Source: Erythroxylum novogranatense
Taxonomy: Eukaryota > Streptophyta > Magnoliopsida > Malpighiales > Erythroxylaceae
DNA length: 64,000 nucleotides
Assembly (NCBI GenBank): GCA_029891385.1
Contig: CM057228.1
Span: forward strand, 61,511,783-61,575,782
Direction of reading: 5' to 3'
Part shown: positions 21,422 to 34,019 of the stretch, one piece after another
Layout of the letters: each line of letters opens with the position of its first letter
Numbering within the stretch: the stretch's first letter is position 1
Made by a program: the position numbers and the translations under genes
The notes under the pieces: model-generated
The model's database searches: none
What the model was told of the DNA's origin: nothing
What the model saw: the letters and a program-made list of their open reading frames with translations, nothing else

Positions 21422-24054
21422 TGTAGCGCCCCCTCACCGTAGAGTATACGCCGGGGCGCCCTTAGGTCGTCCCGATGTATAACCTACGACGATGGTGCAC
21501 TACTAAACGATCATTTCTATACACCTCATGGCATCAATATAATAAAACAATAATATCGAATTCATTAAATTTTAAAACCAAATCGTACTTCTCATTTCAT
21601 TACTTAAACCATATATACATCATCAGTCATATATACACAATCGTACAAGTCCAAAAGAACTAATACAACTCCTAGCCAAGTCATCCACAAAATACCCAAA
21701 AGATCCCCAGCTGACAGACCTGTGGGCCATGCTCCTCTCGCCGGCACACACAACAGGAAAAATCTCACTAATCGGAGCTAGAAGTCACACTAACACTGTC
21801 CTGAAAAATATAGTCGCAATTGGGGTGAGTTTGCGAAACTCAATGAGAAACCATCATCGATGGTTCACTCAACTCATGCATAGCCAAACAATCACATAAT
21901 ATCGTATACTATCACATTCAAGAAATCACATGCAGTCAATTTCACATTTATAAGGCGATTTGCCTTTCACACAATTCACAGATAATCATTCATATATGCA
22001 GTGTGCATGTGACTCTTTCATTTTCTTTCGTTGTTGTGACCATGCGCCTGAGCTCATATACGTTGAGCCATTGGCTCTGGAAACATTGGGCTCAAAAGCC
22101 CTAATACGTTTAGCATAAAGCTCCGCAAATCGTTGGGCACGAAGCCCTGTACGTTGAGCTTAAAGCTCTGATTTCGGTGGCTACACCGGTCACAACTGCC
22201 TTTATCTGATCATACTATTTTGCGTGTATGCACATGTTCAATTTTCAATACATGCATCACTATAGAACTTCCTATGTCCAATTTTACCATTGAGACCAAT
22301 TATAACAACCCACACACAATGCATACTTCTATATCCAATCCAAATATTTCGAACACCCGTGGTCCGAAATCAATTAAAGACAAACACATAAAATCCATCC
22401 ATAACTCCTCATGTCATATGTACTGAAAATTTAACACATAAAGGTTGAGGAACCAACTAGGTTACTCACCTCAGAACTTCCGAGCTACTGCCGAGAAGTC
22501 TCGCCTATGTCAGATGATCGGCGATCCACTTGAGCCGCTATAACAATCAAAATATACATAACATTATTACTGGTACCAATTCCGATGCTTAATTATGCAT
22601 ATGAATCAAATCATGTACATACTATGCAAATTATGACATTCCGACCTAATTCAATTTCCGATCTCAATCCTTAATTCCGAACTAAATTTCTAATTTACAA
22701 ATTCATAATCTCCAAATTGAATTTAATCCATAGCCAAATAGATCCTCAATTGCCTAAACCCCAAATTGTTAAAACCTAAATTTCATTTCGGCAAAATAAC
22801 TTTCCTCGCCATGAAGCTTCCATTTTCGTCACACATGCATGAATCATGGCAGGCTCCTCGTCATGGCGATGCTCACAAGACGTCACGACGTCATTTCTCC
22901 TCGCCATGCCTTGCAAGACTCCCACGACGTCAGCGTCATGGCAATCTGCTTTCGCACATGGCGTGTTAAATCATACACATGGCATCTTGACATATACGCC
23001 TGAAAACCAGAGTTTTGCAGATTTTGATGCTTAAACCATCCAAATCTGGTTTTCTTCCTTACAAATCACTCCTAAATAAATCCATACACATCATACAACT
23101 AATCTTTACCTTCCATTTCATCAAACAATTAAATCCCCAAAATTCAACCCTAATATCACCGTCGATAACCCTAACTTCAAATCTCCTTAATATTCAAATT
23201 CAAACATCAATCTAACTCTACAAATCAACAAATCAAACTATACAAGAAAAAATAAAAGTAACTTACCGATTAAAACTCCAAATCTTCAAGGATCAACAAT
23301 CTCTCCTCTCTTCCCCTCTCACGGCAACATCCATTTTCAAACCCATAATCAATTCTTCTAACACCAAGCTTAAGGAAATGATCAAGGATGGAAGAAGAAA
23401 CAATTTTATGGAGGAAATCAAGCAAACTTTCAAGAAGGAAATCAAAGAAAAAAAATCACGAAGAAGGAGAAGAAGGAAGCATCGTGGGGAAGAAATTCAA
23501 AGAGTTTGGGTTTATATATTAAAAGGATTAAGGCTTGTTTGGCTAATTTTAATTGCCACAAGCCCGATCCGAACAACCTCGATCCAATTTCTAATTCTAA
23601 TTTCTCCCGAATTCCAATGGCTAAACCCTAATTCCTCAAAGCAAATTTCTAACCTGTCCGTACCATTGGATAATCAATTTCGGAAACGGATATTCAATTA
23701 ATCAGTCATCGATCAATTTTTGATTAGAGCCTAATGCTCCAAAAATTCCAGAAAATTCTATAAATCCTTAAAATAGAAAACTCATTATCATATACTCCAA
23801 TTTCATAATTTTACTTTCTAACTTTCAATTCTAACTCAAATTCAATCATCGAGCCTATTTTGACCTAATTCACACACGTGACCTAATCACCCCCAAATCA
23901 AAGTATCCAAATCAAATCGGAAATATGTCATACATGTATGTACGTACAAATGCCAATATGATCATGCCAATTATACTATAATTAAATCATGCATGAGCAT
24001 GCCGAATATGAATGCAATAAAATGTACACATCCCATCGGTAACGAGATGTTACA
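21422..24054 (-). mobile_element. Tekay 3' LTR (2633 bp)
   Basis: On the plus strand it starts TGTAGCGCCCCCTCACC and ends GAGATGTTACA. It pairs with 28698-31370. Small repeats near 22050-22190 reuse CGTTGAGC/GGGCTC words around GGCTCTGG and AAGCCCT. The stretch 22790-22990 differs strongly from the partner LTR. From 22620 to 23800 it often lacks one base of a homopolymer that the partner has. ORFs on the plus strand here are chance frames. Confidence 0.9.
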
Positions 24055-24068
24055 ATTCTCCCCTCCTA
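24055..24068 (-). other. Polypurine tract of the Tekay element
   Basis: On the minus strand AGGAGGGGAGAAT directly precedes the 3' LTR, the position used to prime plus-strand DNA. It follows the pol stop codon within a few bases. Confidence 0.8.
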
Positions 24069-27000
24069 ATAAAAATTTCGTCCCGAAATTTTCTTACCTG
24101 ACTGATCAAACAGATGAGGGTACTGCCTCCTCATGTGCTCCTCAGTCTCCCAAGTCGCCTCCTCGGATGAATGGTTCTTCCAAAGGACTTTCACCAATGG
24201 AATAACCCGGGACCTCAACTGCTTGACCCGCGATCCAATAATCCGCACCGGCTCCTTAATATAACTCAAGTCACCGGCAATCTCTATCTCCTGAGTCGGA
24301 ATCACATGAGTCGGGTCAGAACGATATCGCCGAAGCATGCTCACATGAAAGACGTCATGCAACTGAGACATCTCTCTTGGCAAGGCCAACGGTCCAATCC
24401 TCTCGGTAATCTCATACGGACCGATATACCGAGGACTCAACTTGCCCTTACGGCCAAATCTGAGAACTCCTCTCCACGGAGACACTCTGAGGAACACCCT
24501 ATCTCCTACAGCATACTCCATCTCTCTCCGATGCTGATCCACATAACTCTTTTGCCTGTCCTGAGCCGCCTTGATGCGACTCCGAATCAACTGTACCTTA
24601 TCAACTGTGTCCTGGATCAGCTCGGGACCCTCTATCATCCTCATACCCTCTTCATCCCAGTAAAGAGGGGATCTACACGGTCGTCCATAAAGCACCTCAT
24701 ACGGTTCCATCCCAATGCTGCTCTGATACTGATTATTATATGCAAACTCCACCAGAGGCAAATACTGATCCCAAGCACCTCGAAACTCCAACACACAGGC
24801 TCTCAACATATCCTCAATAATCTGAATAGTCCTCTCACTTTGCCCATCTGTCTGAGGATGAAACGTGTCTTTCAAGTTCAATCTGGTCCCCATAGTCGAT
24901 CGCAGACTCCTCCGTAATCTCGAAGTAAATGGGATCCCTATCGACACTATCAAACGGGACCCCATGCGGTCAAACTATCTCCGCTTATATACTTCGGCCA
25001 ATCGATCGAGGGTATTACTCTCCTCATCGCAAAAGTAAGCCGATTTAGTCAATCACCCACTATGACCCAGATAGCATCACCGCTTTCGGCGTCCCGGCAA
25101 CCCCATAATAAAATCCATCGAATACGCCCCATTTCCACTCCGGAATGGGCAACGAATGCAATCTTCCAACTGGGGCCTGGTGCTCAGCCTTAACCTGCTG
25201 GCACGTCAAACACCGAGAAACGAACTCCGCTACATGCCTCTTCATACCTGGCCACAAGAAATGTAACTTAAGAGTGCGATACATCTTGGTGACACCAGGA
25301 TGCATGGCATAAGCAGCCAAATGAGCCTCCTCCAAAATCTCACGCCTCAGATCATCTACATCTCGCACACACAATCTCTCGCCCATCCACAAAGTATCAT
25401 CTCTAAGCTCAAACTCGATCACATCCCGATCCGACTCATCCATCAGTCTCACCAATGCTGGATCCCGATCCTGAACTCTCCTAATCCGATCATGCAATAC
25501 AGGCCTCAGCCTCAAAGTCACAATCAAAGCTCCCTCCTGACTCAAATCCATCTTCACATTAAGTGCTCTCAACTGAACTAAACACGGCAACCTCGACACC
25601 TGAATCAGAGCTGCACTACCATGCGATCTCCTACTCAATGCATCAGCCACCACATTGGCCTTCCCTGGGTGGTACTCAATAATGCAGTCGTAATCCTTAA
25701 GCAGCTCTAACCATCTCCTCTGCCTCAGATTCAGCTCCCGCTGACTCAACAAATACCTCAGGCTCTTATGATCTGTGAAGATCTGAAAAGTCTCCCCATA
25801 CAGATAATGTCTCCAGATCTTCAGAGCAAATACAACTGCTGCCAACTCCAAGTCATGCACAGGGTAATTAACCTCATGGGCTCTCAACTGCCTCGATACA
25901 TAAGCTATGACTCTCCCATGCTGCATCAGCACACAGCCTAAACCCTGCTGCGAAGCATCACTAAACACCTCAAATCCTCCTGCGCCAGAAGGCAAGGCCA
26001 ACACCGGCGTTGTAGTCAACCGATGTATCAACTCATCAAAACTCCTCTGGCACTCATCTGTCCAACTGAAAACTACACCCTTCCTCAGAAGTCTTGTCAA
26101 GGGGGCGGAGATCACTGAGAAACCCTCGACAAACCTCCGGTAATATCCTGCCAATCCAAGGAAACTCCTCAACTCTGTCACGTTCCGCAGAATCTCCCAA
26201 CTCCTCACTGCCTCAATCTTGTGAGGATCCACCCGGATACCCTCACCAGACACTATATGGCCTAGGAACACCACCTCATCGAGCCAAAATTCACACTTAG
26301 TGAATTTGGCATATAGCCGCTCATGTCCTCATGATCCTAAAGATTATCCTCGATGTCTCGCATGCCCTGCTCTAGACCTCGAATATACCAAGATATCATC
26401 AATGAATACGATCACAAACTGATCCAGGTATGGCTGAAAGACCCTATTCATCAAGGCCATGAAGGCTTCCGGGGCATTAGTCAACTCGAACGGCATCACT
26501 AAGAACTCGTAATGTCCATACCTGCTCCTGAAAGCACTCTTAGGCACATCGGCCTCTGCGATCCTCAACTGATAGTAACCGGATCTCAAATCCAACTTGG
26601 TAAACACCTGCGCTCCCTGCAACTAATCAAATAAGTCATCAATCCTAGGCAGTGGGTACTTATTCTTGACAGTAACCCGATTAAGCTGCCTATAATCGAT
26701 GCAAAGCCTTATAGTCCCGTCCTTCTTCTTCACAAACAACACCGGGGCTCCCCACGGTGAAACACTCGGCCTGATGAACCCCTTATCCAATAACTCCTGA
26801 AGCTGGGCCTTAAGCTCCCTCAATTCCACCGATGCCATCCTATACGGAGGTATCGATATAGGAGCGGTACCTGGAATGAGGTCTATCTCGAACTCTATCT
26901 CCCGATCCGTGGCAAACCCAGAACTCCTGAAACACATCTGGGAACTCCCTGATCACAGGGACATCCTGCAACCTCTGCTGCATTCTAGAGTCTACCACAT

Positions 27001-28590
27001 ATGCCAAATAAGCCTCACAGCCACCTCGCATCAATCTCAAACCACTCACAAACGAATCATCTGGTGGCTTTGCCGACTAACACCTCAAATACAATTTCGG
27101 TGACCAGAGACTTCAATACTACCTCCTTGGTATAACAATCCAAAATGGCCCTATGAGCAGTGAGCCAGCCCATCCCCAAAATCAAATCAATCTCCTGAAG
27201 GGGCAACATAATCAAATCAGACTCAATCTGCTGAATCTACCGAATCGGGCATCCCCTGCAGATCTCGCCTAAAACAGTGGTACTACCCAAAGGTGTACTC
27301 ACCTGCAACCCATGTTGTAATACCTCCCTATCCACATGCAATCTACATGCCACATGCGGTGCAATAAATGAATGCGTGGATCCTGGATCTATCAATGCAT
27401 ACACCTCTATATCTGAGAGTAGAAGCAAACCTGCAACCACCTCGGGAGAATCCTGGGCCTCCTGCCTGGTCATGGCGTAGACCACGGCACAGGACTACTG
27501 ACTCTTGCCTCGCCCTCGGTCCCCATAAAGGAATCTCCGCCTCTACCTCGGGCTCTGCCTCGGCCCCTAAATCCAGGTCCACCGCTACGGCTCTGATGCA
27601 CCGTCGAGCTACTACCAGCTCTCCCACTAGCAGCTGACTGGGCTCCCAAAGTCAGAGGACAACTCCTGATCATATGATCCATAGATCCACAGGCTAAACA
27701 GGCTCCTGTCACTCTCCAGCACTCTCCGCTGTGCCTCTTATCACAGTGCACGCAAATCGGTATAGCCTGACCTACCCCTCTGCCACTACCATCACGCCAT
27801 CGCCCATCTCGCCCAAATCTCCTCTCTCGAACCGAACCCGATTGTCTAAATCCCCAGTGATCTGAATTGCTCGACGCTTTGCTCGTGCTCCTACCAGAGC
27901 TACCCTGACTGTCGCTGGACCTCTTACCTCCAGACCCCTGACCGGTCTCGGCTCGGCTCTGTCTTAACAACTGCTCAATCCTGACAGCAGCTGATCTCAT
28001 CTCCACGAAAGTACTCATATCTGACCGGGCTAACCTGGTACGGATATCCAGATTCAGCCCTCCCTCAAATCTCCGGCACCTATCTGCCTCGGAGGAAATC
28101 GAAACAGACGACATCCGACAAATTTCATTAATCGACCTCATAATCTGCCACTGTCATCGATCCCTGTCTCAACTCTAAGAAATCCTGCATCTTCATATCC
28201 AAATACTCCTTGGGCATGAAATTATCTTGGAAAGCCCTCAGAAAATCAGCCCAAGTCAATACACACGGCCTGGTGGAACTACCCGGGATAGTCTTCCACC
28301 ACTGATAAGCCGGACCCTGGAGCAAAGAAACAGCATAATCGAATCGCTCCTCCGGGTCGCAGTCTATCTGGTCCAGGACCCGCTCGGTCCTCTCCAACCA
28401 ACCCTCTGCCTCGGCGCAGGTTTGATGATCGCCAGAAATCGACAAATTTCGCCACGCAGTGATCATACCTCTGTTCGTCTCATGGAACCTGAAAGGTCGC
28501 TCCTCAAATATAGGCACAGAAGACTCCCTACTCGCTCCGACTGATCCTTGGTCAGCTGGTTGATCAACTTGATCACCAAAGATGGATGAC
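24066..28590 (-). pseudogene. Tekay gag-pol polyprotein, broken by stops and frameshifts
   Basis: Read on the minus strand. Gag 28590 to ~27500 has WWKT, a shift near 28130 and the zinc knuckle CLACGSMDHMIRSCP. Protease 27485-27237 has the active-site block DPGSTHSFI. RT 26937-26344 has [17 protein letters not shown] and catalytic FIDDILVYS, with one TAG at 26623-26625 in place of a Gln codon. A frameshift near 26340-26280 leads to RT thumb/RNase H 26274-25600 ([17 protein letters not shown]). The integrase HHCC zone has [16 protein letters not shown]. Further shifts at 25060-24965 precede the integrase C-terminal part (FHPQTDGQSERTIQ). A chromodomain-like end (VPLVKVLW-type, HPSSEEATWE-type) closes near 24066. 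The gag start codon is unclear. Confidence 0.88.
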
Positions 28591-28680
28591 CTACAATAAA
28601 ATCACATTTTCGATCAATTTCTTGCTTTGCTTACGAAATTCAAGCCTAAAATATACTATGCCCAAAAGATGCCAAACCAT

Positions 28681-28692
28681 GCTCTGATACCA
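28681..28692 (-). other. Primer-binding site for initiator tRNA-Met
   Basis: On the minus strand TGGTATCAGAGC lies a few bases inside the 5' LTR. This is the standard complement to plant initiator tRNA-Met and confirms the minus orientation of the Tekay element. Confidence 0.9.
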
Positions 28693-28697
28693 CCTAA

Positions 28698-31370
28698 TGT
28701 AGCGCCCCCTCACCGTAGAGTATACGCCGAGGCGCCCTTAGGTCGTCCCGATGTATAACCTACGACGAGGGTGCACTACTAAACGATCATTTCTATACAC
28801 CTCATGGCATCAATATAACAAAACAATAATATCGAATTCATTAAATTTTAAAACCAAATCGTACTTCTCATTTCATTACTTAAACCATATATACATCATC
28901 AGTCATATATACACAATCGTACAAGTCCAAAAGAACTAATACAACTCCTAGCCAAGTCATCCACAAAATACCCAAAAGATCCCCAGCTGACAAACCTGTG
29001 GGCCATGCTCCTCTCACCGGCACACACAGCAGGAAAAATCTCACTGATCGGAGCTAGAAGTCACACTAACACTGTCCTGAAAAATATAGTCGCAATTGGG
29101 GTGAGTTTGCAAAACTCAATGAGAAACCATCATCGATGGTTCACTCAACTCATGCGTAGCCAAACAATCACATAATATCGTATACTATCACATTCAAGAA
29201 ATCACATGCAGTCAATTTCACATTTATAAGGCGATTTGCCTTTCACACAATTCACAGATAATCATTCATATATGCAGTGTGCATGTGACTCTTTCATTTT
29301 CTTTCGTTGTTGTGACCGTGCGCCTGAGCTCATATACGTTGAGCCATTGGCTCTGGAAACATTGGGCTCAAAAGCCCTAATACGTTGAGCATAAAGCTCC
29401 GCAAATCGTTGGGCACGAAGCCCTGTACGTTGAGCTTAAAGCTCTGATTTCGGTGGCTACACCAGTCACAACTGCCTTTATCTGATCATACTATTTTGCG
29501 TGTATGCACATGTTCAATTTTCAATACATACATCACTATAGAACTTCCTATGTCCAATTTTACCATTGACACCAATTATAACAACCCACACACAATGCAC
29601 ACTTCTATATCCAATCCAAATATTTCGAACACCCGTGGTCTGAAATCAATTAAAGACAAACACATAAAATCCATCCATAACTCCTCATGGCATATGTACT
29701 GAAAATTTAACACATAAAGGTTGAGGAACCAACTAGGTTACTCACCTCAGAACTTCCGAGCTACTGCCGGGAAGTCTCACCTACGTCAGATGATCGGCGT
29801 TCCACTTGAGCCGCTATAACAATCAAAATATACATAACATTATTACTGGTACCAATTCCGATGCTTAATTATGCATATGAATCAAATCATGTACATACTA
29901 TGCAAATTATGACATTTCCGACCTAATTCCGAATTTCCCAATCTCAATCCTTAATTCCCGAACTAAATTTCTAATTTCCAAATTCATAATCTCCAAATTG
30001 AATTTAATCCATAGCCAAATAGATCCTCAATTGCCTAAACCCCAAATTGTTAAAAACCTAAATTTCATTTCGGGCAAAATAACTTTCCTCGCCGCGGCAC
30101 CAAGCTCCCACGCCGCGGCGAGCTTCCATTTTCGCCACGTCATGCACTTGAACAGCGTTCCTCGTCATGCAGCATATGCCCGCTGCGTCGCGACATCGTC
30201 ATTTCTCCTCGCCCATGGCAAGACTCCATACTGCGTCGCAGTGTGCGAAGCAATTCTCCTCGCCATGGCGTGTTAAATCATCTTGCATGCATGCATTTAC
30301 ATACACGCCTAGAAAACCCAGAGTTTTGCAGATTTTCGATGCTTAAACCATCCAAATCTGGTTTTCTTCCTTACAAATCACTCCTAAATAAATCCATACA
30401 CATCATACAACTAATCTTTACCTTCCATTTCATCAAACAATTAAATCCCCAAAAATTCAACCCTAATATCACCGTCGATAACCCTAACTTCAAATCTCCT
30501 TAATATTCAAATTCAAACATCAATCTAACTATACAAATCAACAAATCAAACTATACAAGAAAAAAATAAAAGTAACTTACCCGATTAAAACTCCAAATCT
30601 TCAAGGATCAACAATCTCTCTCTCTTCCCTCTCACGGCAACATCCATTTTCAAACCCATAATCAATTCTTCTAACACCAAGCTTAAGGAAATGATCAAGG
30701 ATGGAAGAAGAAACAATTTTATGGAGGAAATCAAGCAAACTTTCAAGAAGGAAATCAAAGAAAAAAAATCACGAAGAAGGAGAAGAAGGAAGCATCGTGG
30801 GGAAGAAATTCAAAGAGTTTGGGTTTATATATTAAAAGGATTAAGGCTTGTTTGGCTAATTTTAATTGTCACAAGCCCGATCCGAACAACCTCGGTCTAA
30901 TTTCTAATTCTAATTTCTCCTGAATTCCAATGGCTAAACCCTAATTCCTCAAAGCAAATTTCTAACCTGTCCGTACCATTGGATAATCAATTTCGGAACC
31001 GGATATTCAATTAATCAGTCATCGATCAATTTTTCGGTCCGAGCCTAATGCTCCAAAAATTCCAGAAAATTCCTATAAATCCTTAAAAATAGAAAACTCA
31101 TTATCATATACTCCAATTTCATAATTTCACTTTCTAACTTTCAATTCTAACTCAAATTCAATCATCGAGCCTATTTTGACCTAATTCACACACGTGACCT
31201 AATCACCCCCAAATCAAAGTATCCAAATCAAATCGGAAATATGTCATACATGTATGTACGTACAAATGCCAATATGATCATGCCAATTATACTATAATTA
31301 AATCATGCATGAGCATGCCGAATACGAATGCAATAAACTGTACACATCCCATCGGTAACGGGATGTTACA
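28698..31370 (-). mobile_element. Tekay 5' LTR (2673 bp)
   Basis: Starts TGTAGCGCCCCCTCACC and ends GGGATGTTACA on the plus strand. It is close to 21422-24054 along most of its length. It is 40 bp longer, mostly from an extra GC-rich stretch (30090-30300, CGCCGCGG) and single-base homopolymer differences. In minus-strand reading, an AACTCACCCC...CAGG block near 29065-29115 resembles that of the giant solo LTRs. Confidence 0.9.
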
Positions 31371-31375
31371 CCCGA

Positions 31376-32012
31376 TGTATCATATGCTCTAAGTGTTACG
31401 AGCAGATACCAATCGGATCCTGGTGAGGGTCACTGGGTGGCTGTCAAGAATATCCTCAAGTTCTTGTGAAGGACTAAGGATGTTTTCTTGATATATGGAG
31501 ATGGAGATTTCAAAGTGCGGGTATCTGAGATGCCGTTTTCAATCGATAAGGATGATTCCAAATCCCAATCAAGTTATATATTCACACCGAGCGGTAGGCG
31601 GTCGGTTGGAAGAGTTCCAAACAAGAGACAACTGTCGATTCAACAACTGAGGCAGAGTACATTGCCGCTTCAGATGCAGCAAAGGAAGCAGTTTGGATCA
31701 AGAAGTTCATTACTGAACTTGGTGTGGTTCCTAGCTGTGATGGGCCCATATAGTTGTATTGTGACAACAATGGGGCTATTACGCAGGCGAAAGAACCAAG
31801 GTCTCATTAACGATCCAAACACGTACTCCGCAGATATCATCTGATTAAGGAGATCATTGGACAAGGTGATGTCCAGATAAAGAGAATTCCCACCGAGCAA
31901 AATATGGTTGATCCGTTGACGAAGCCATTATCACAAAAGTGTTTTGATTCTCATGTACTCGCCTATGGTATTAGATATCAAGGCGATTGGCTTTAGGTCA
32001 AGTGGGAGATTT
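31376..32012 (+). pseudogene. Angela copy B, right piece of pol (RNase H)
   Basis: Continues the fragment cut at 21416: SYALSVTSRY, a premature TGA near 31468 (Arg codon region in copy A), then RNase H sequence with shifts near 31515 and 31600. TAG at 31751-31753 is the same stop as at 3464-3466 in copy A. It ends before the polypurine tract AAGTGGGAGATTT and the LTR. Non-functional. Confidence 0.85.
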
Positions 32013-33812
32013 TGTTAGAGTAGTGCCCTAAAGGCAATCACCTTTAGTGCGTTTTGTACAAAGTTGTGTACATACTTTATGAATAAATAAAGAAAGGCAT
32101 ATTTCATTAATTTGATGTTCATATTGATATTGATCTATAAGCAAATTAATGAAGTCCATGGTACATGACATAGCATGAAGGAAATTGTGATGTGATCATA
32201 CTCATCGAGATTCCTATCATGTGTAATTATGTCAAGATATCAAATTATCCCTAGTCGTAGGATTATGGCTGGACATCAGAATCCGGAGACTAACACATCT
32301 CAAGCTCCTTGATTTGATCAGCGGTGGATCTCGTAAACCGTAAATATGGGATGTTTAGGTTGAGATGTGAATGCTTCTCGGAGGTAGTAAGTACATTGGA
32401 TGACTGCTATGAGATCATCACATGGATGTCCTATTCTAATGTCGGTGATAATCTCATCATAGAATGGTGCAAATATCCTTAGACTTGAGGTACTCAAGGA
32501 TATCTTGAATCTTGATTACGTGCTTTGACTTCATTCCTTGTTGCCTTTACAGAGGTCGCTCATAGGGTGGTGCTTGGGTACAACTTGAGGTATTCAAGGT
32601 AATTGAGTAGCCAATAAAGGATTCACCACTTTTGTGTTAGCAGAAGATGATACCCATGGCCTCTTGTCAGGGTCATTACTTGAAAATCTCTGGCCGGAAT
32701 TAATATGTCATAAAGAGTGTCTTCAGTGACATATAAAGTAATGAGTCCTAGGACAAGAACTGATATCACTTGGACTAGAGTTGACGTAGTCAGTCTAGTA
32801 AGAGTTGACACTTTGTCCATACTCATAATCAAGTGGGGTATAGCATGGTGAACAGACGAATTATACAAGAATTGTCATGGAAAGGTTCGTGATATGGTTC
32901 ATGATGAATATAGGTTCATTTGTCAAACCAATTACTTTCCTGTCAATTGGGGGTCATGATGTGTTGCTAGATACCGCTCATGACTTGCTCAGATTAAGTG
33001 TTAATCTAAGTGGCCAACATAACCGGGAACCTAATGGGTCACACGCATAAGAGTAACTCGGAGATTTCGTAAAATAGTTTTAGACAGAGATCCAATAAAT
33101 GGAGAGCAATAAGATTAAATGGATCCCGATGAGATCGAGATATGTCCCGACGAGATCGCGACATCGATATTGCTGAAACAGGTCATCGGTGTTTTTTCCA
33201 TACCGGGACTCGGTAGGACTGACCCCAGTGTGACTGGACCACTTCAACATTTATATACATATATATATCTTATTAATTAATTAAAGAATTAATTAATATA
33301 TGTATATATATATGTGTTTACGTGGAAAGATGAGAAGGAGCATTAGAAGCTTCTTTTTTCCTTGTTCAAAAGTTACATTTAATGACATTAAATGACTAGA
33401 AGACAAAAACAATTAAAGATAGAGATGAAGATTTTCGTTGGTTTTGGTAGAATGAAAAAGGAGGTAGAAAGGGTTTTGAGAAAATCCTAAGCTCTTCTCT
33501 TCACCAACAATCTTCAAGCTCTCTTCTTCTCCAAGCTTCATCTTTCTTCAACGTTTACACCAAGCTCTCCAAGAATAAAGGTAAGATCTAGCAGTCTTTA
33601 CTTTATTCTAGCTATTCTCGGGTCAAAGGATTTGTCCCGGTTAGGTTCTCCGATCTCTGCGTGGATACTGTTAGAGACGGTCTCTTTTGGTCGTTATGGT
33701 TTGACATAGTTATATAGTCACATGGATCCTGACTTTTGGGAAGGTCCCGGAACAAAAAATTTTGTTTTTCCGCACCGTGTACATGTGATGTAAACACCGA
33801 GACTTTCCTACA
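32013..33812 (+). mobile_element. Angela-type 3' LTR, copy B
   Basis: A 1800 bp LTR starting TGTTAGAGTAGTGCCC and ending TTTCCTACA, nearly identical to 3726-5531 including the AT hairpin (about 33250-33315). Small differences include ACTCGGTAGGACTGACCCC near 33208 versus AGTAGAGGGTGATC in copy A. The LTR ends directly on the first base of U5, exactly as copy A ends on U1. No genes inside. Confidence 0.88.
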
Positions 33813-33834
33813 GTCTCCACCGACAAAGACAGTG

Positions 33835-33902
33835 ACCGTATGCTATGTTAGAGCACGTGGCTACGAACTATAGTGTTGGGAGTTCGAATTCCTCCTCGCC
33901 TA
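33835..33902 (+). pseudogene. trnR-ACG: Plastid-derived trnR-ACG remnant in U5
   Basis: TTAGAGCACGTGGCTACGAA and the T-arm GTTCGAAT are kept as in U1. The acceptor stem and A box are lost. The following spacer carries GGTAGGAAAACCAT. Confidence 0.72.
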
Positions 33903-34019
33903 CAATCGGGCAAAAAAGGATGAACCTTCTCTTTTGAAGGTAGGAAAACCATACTAGAGATGGCGAACCCAAAGCTACATAGTAGTGAAAAAAAAGGGAT
34001 TCCGTCTTCTTGTTCTTTA

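Larger units (their letters stand above)
21422..31370 (-). mobile_element. Tekay/Del-type chromovirus, full length, decayed
   Basis: A 9949 bp minus-strand Ty3/gypsy element with LTRs 21422-24054 and 28698-31370, flanked by the target duplication CCCGA (21417-21421 and 31371-31375). It is inserted in the Angela B pol sequence at the point where copy A reads GACCCGATGTATC without interruption. The order is 5' LTR, initiator-Met primer site, gag, protease, RT, RNase H, integrase, chromodomain, polypurine tract, 3' LTR. Frames are broken several times, so it is not autonomous. The Tekay/Del assignment rests on the pol style and the chromodomain-like C-terminus. Confidence 0.9.
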
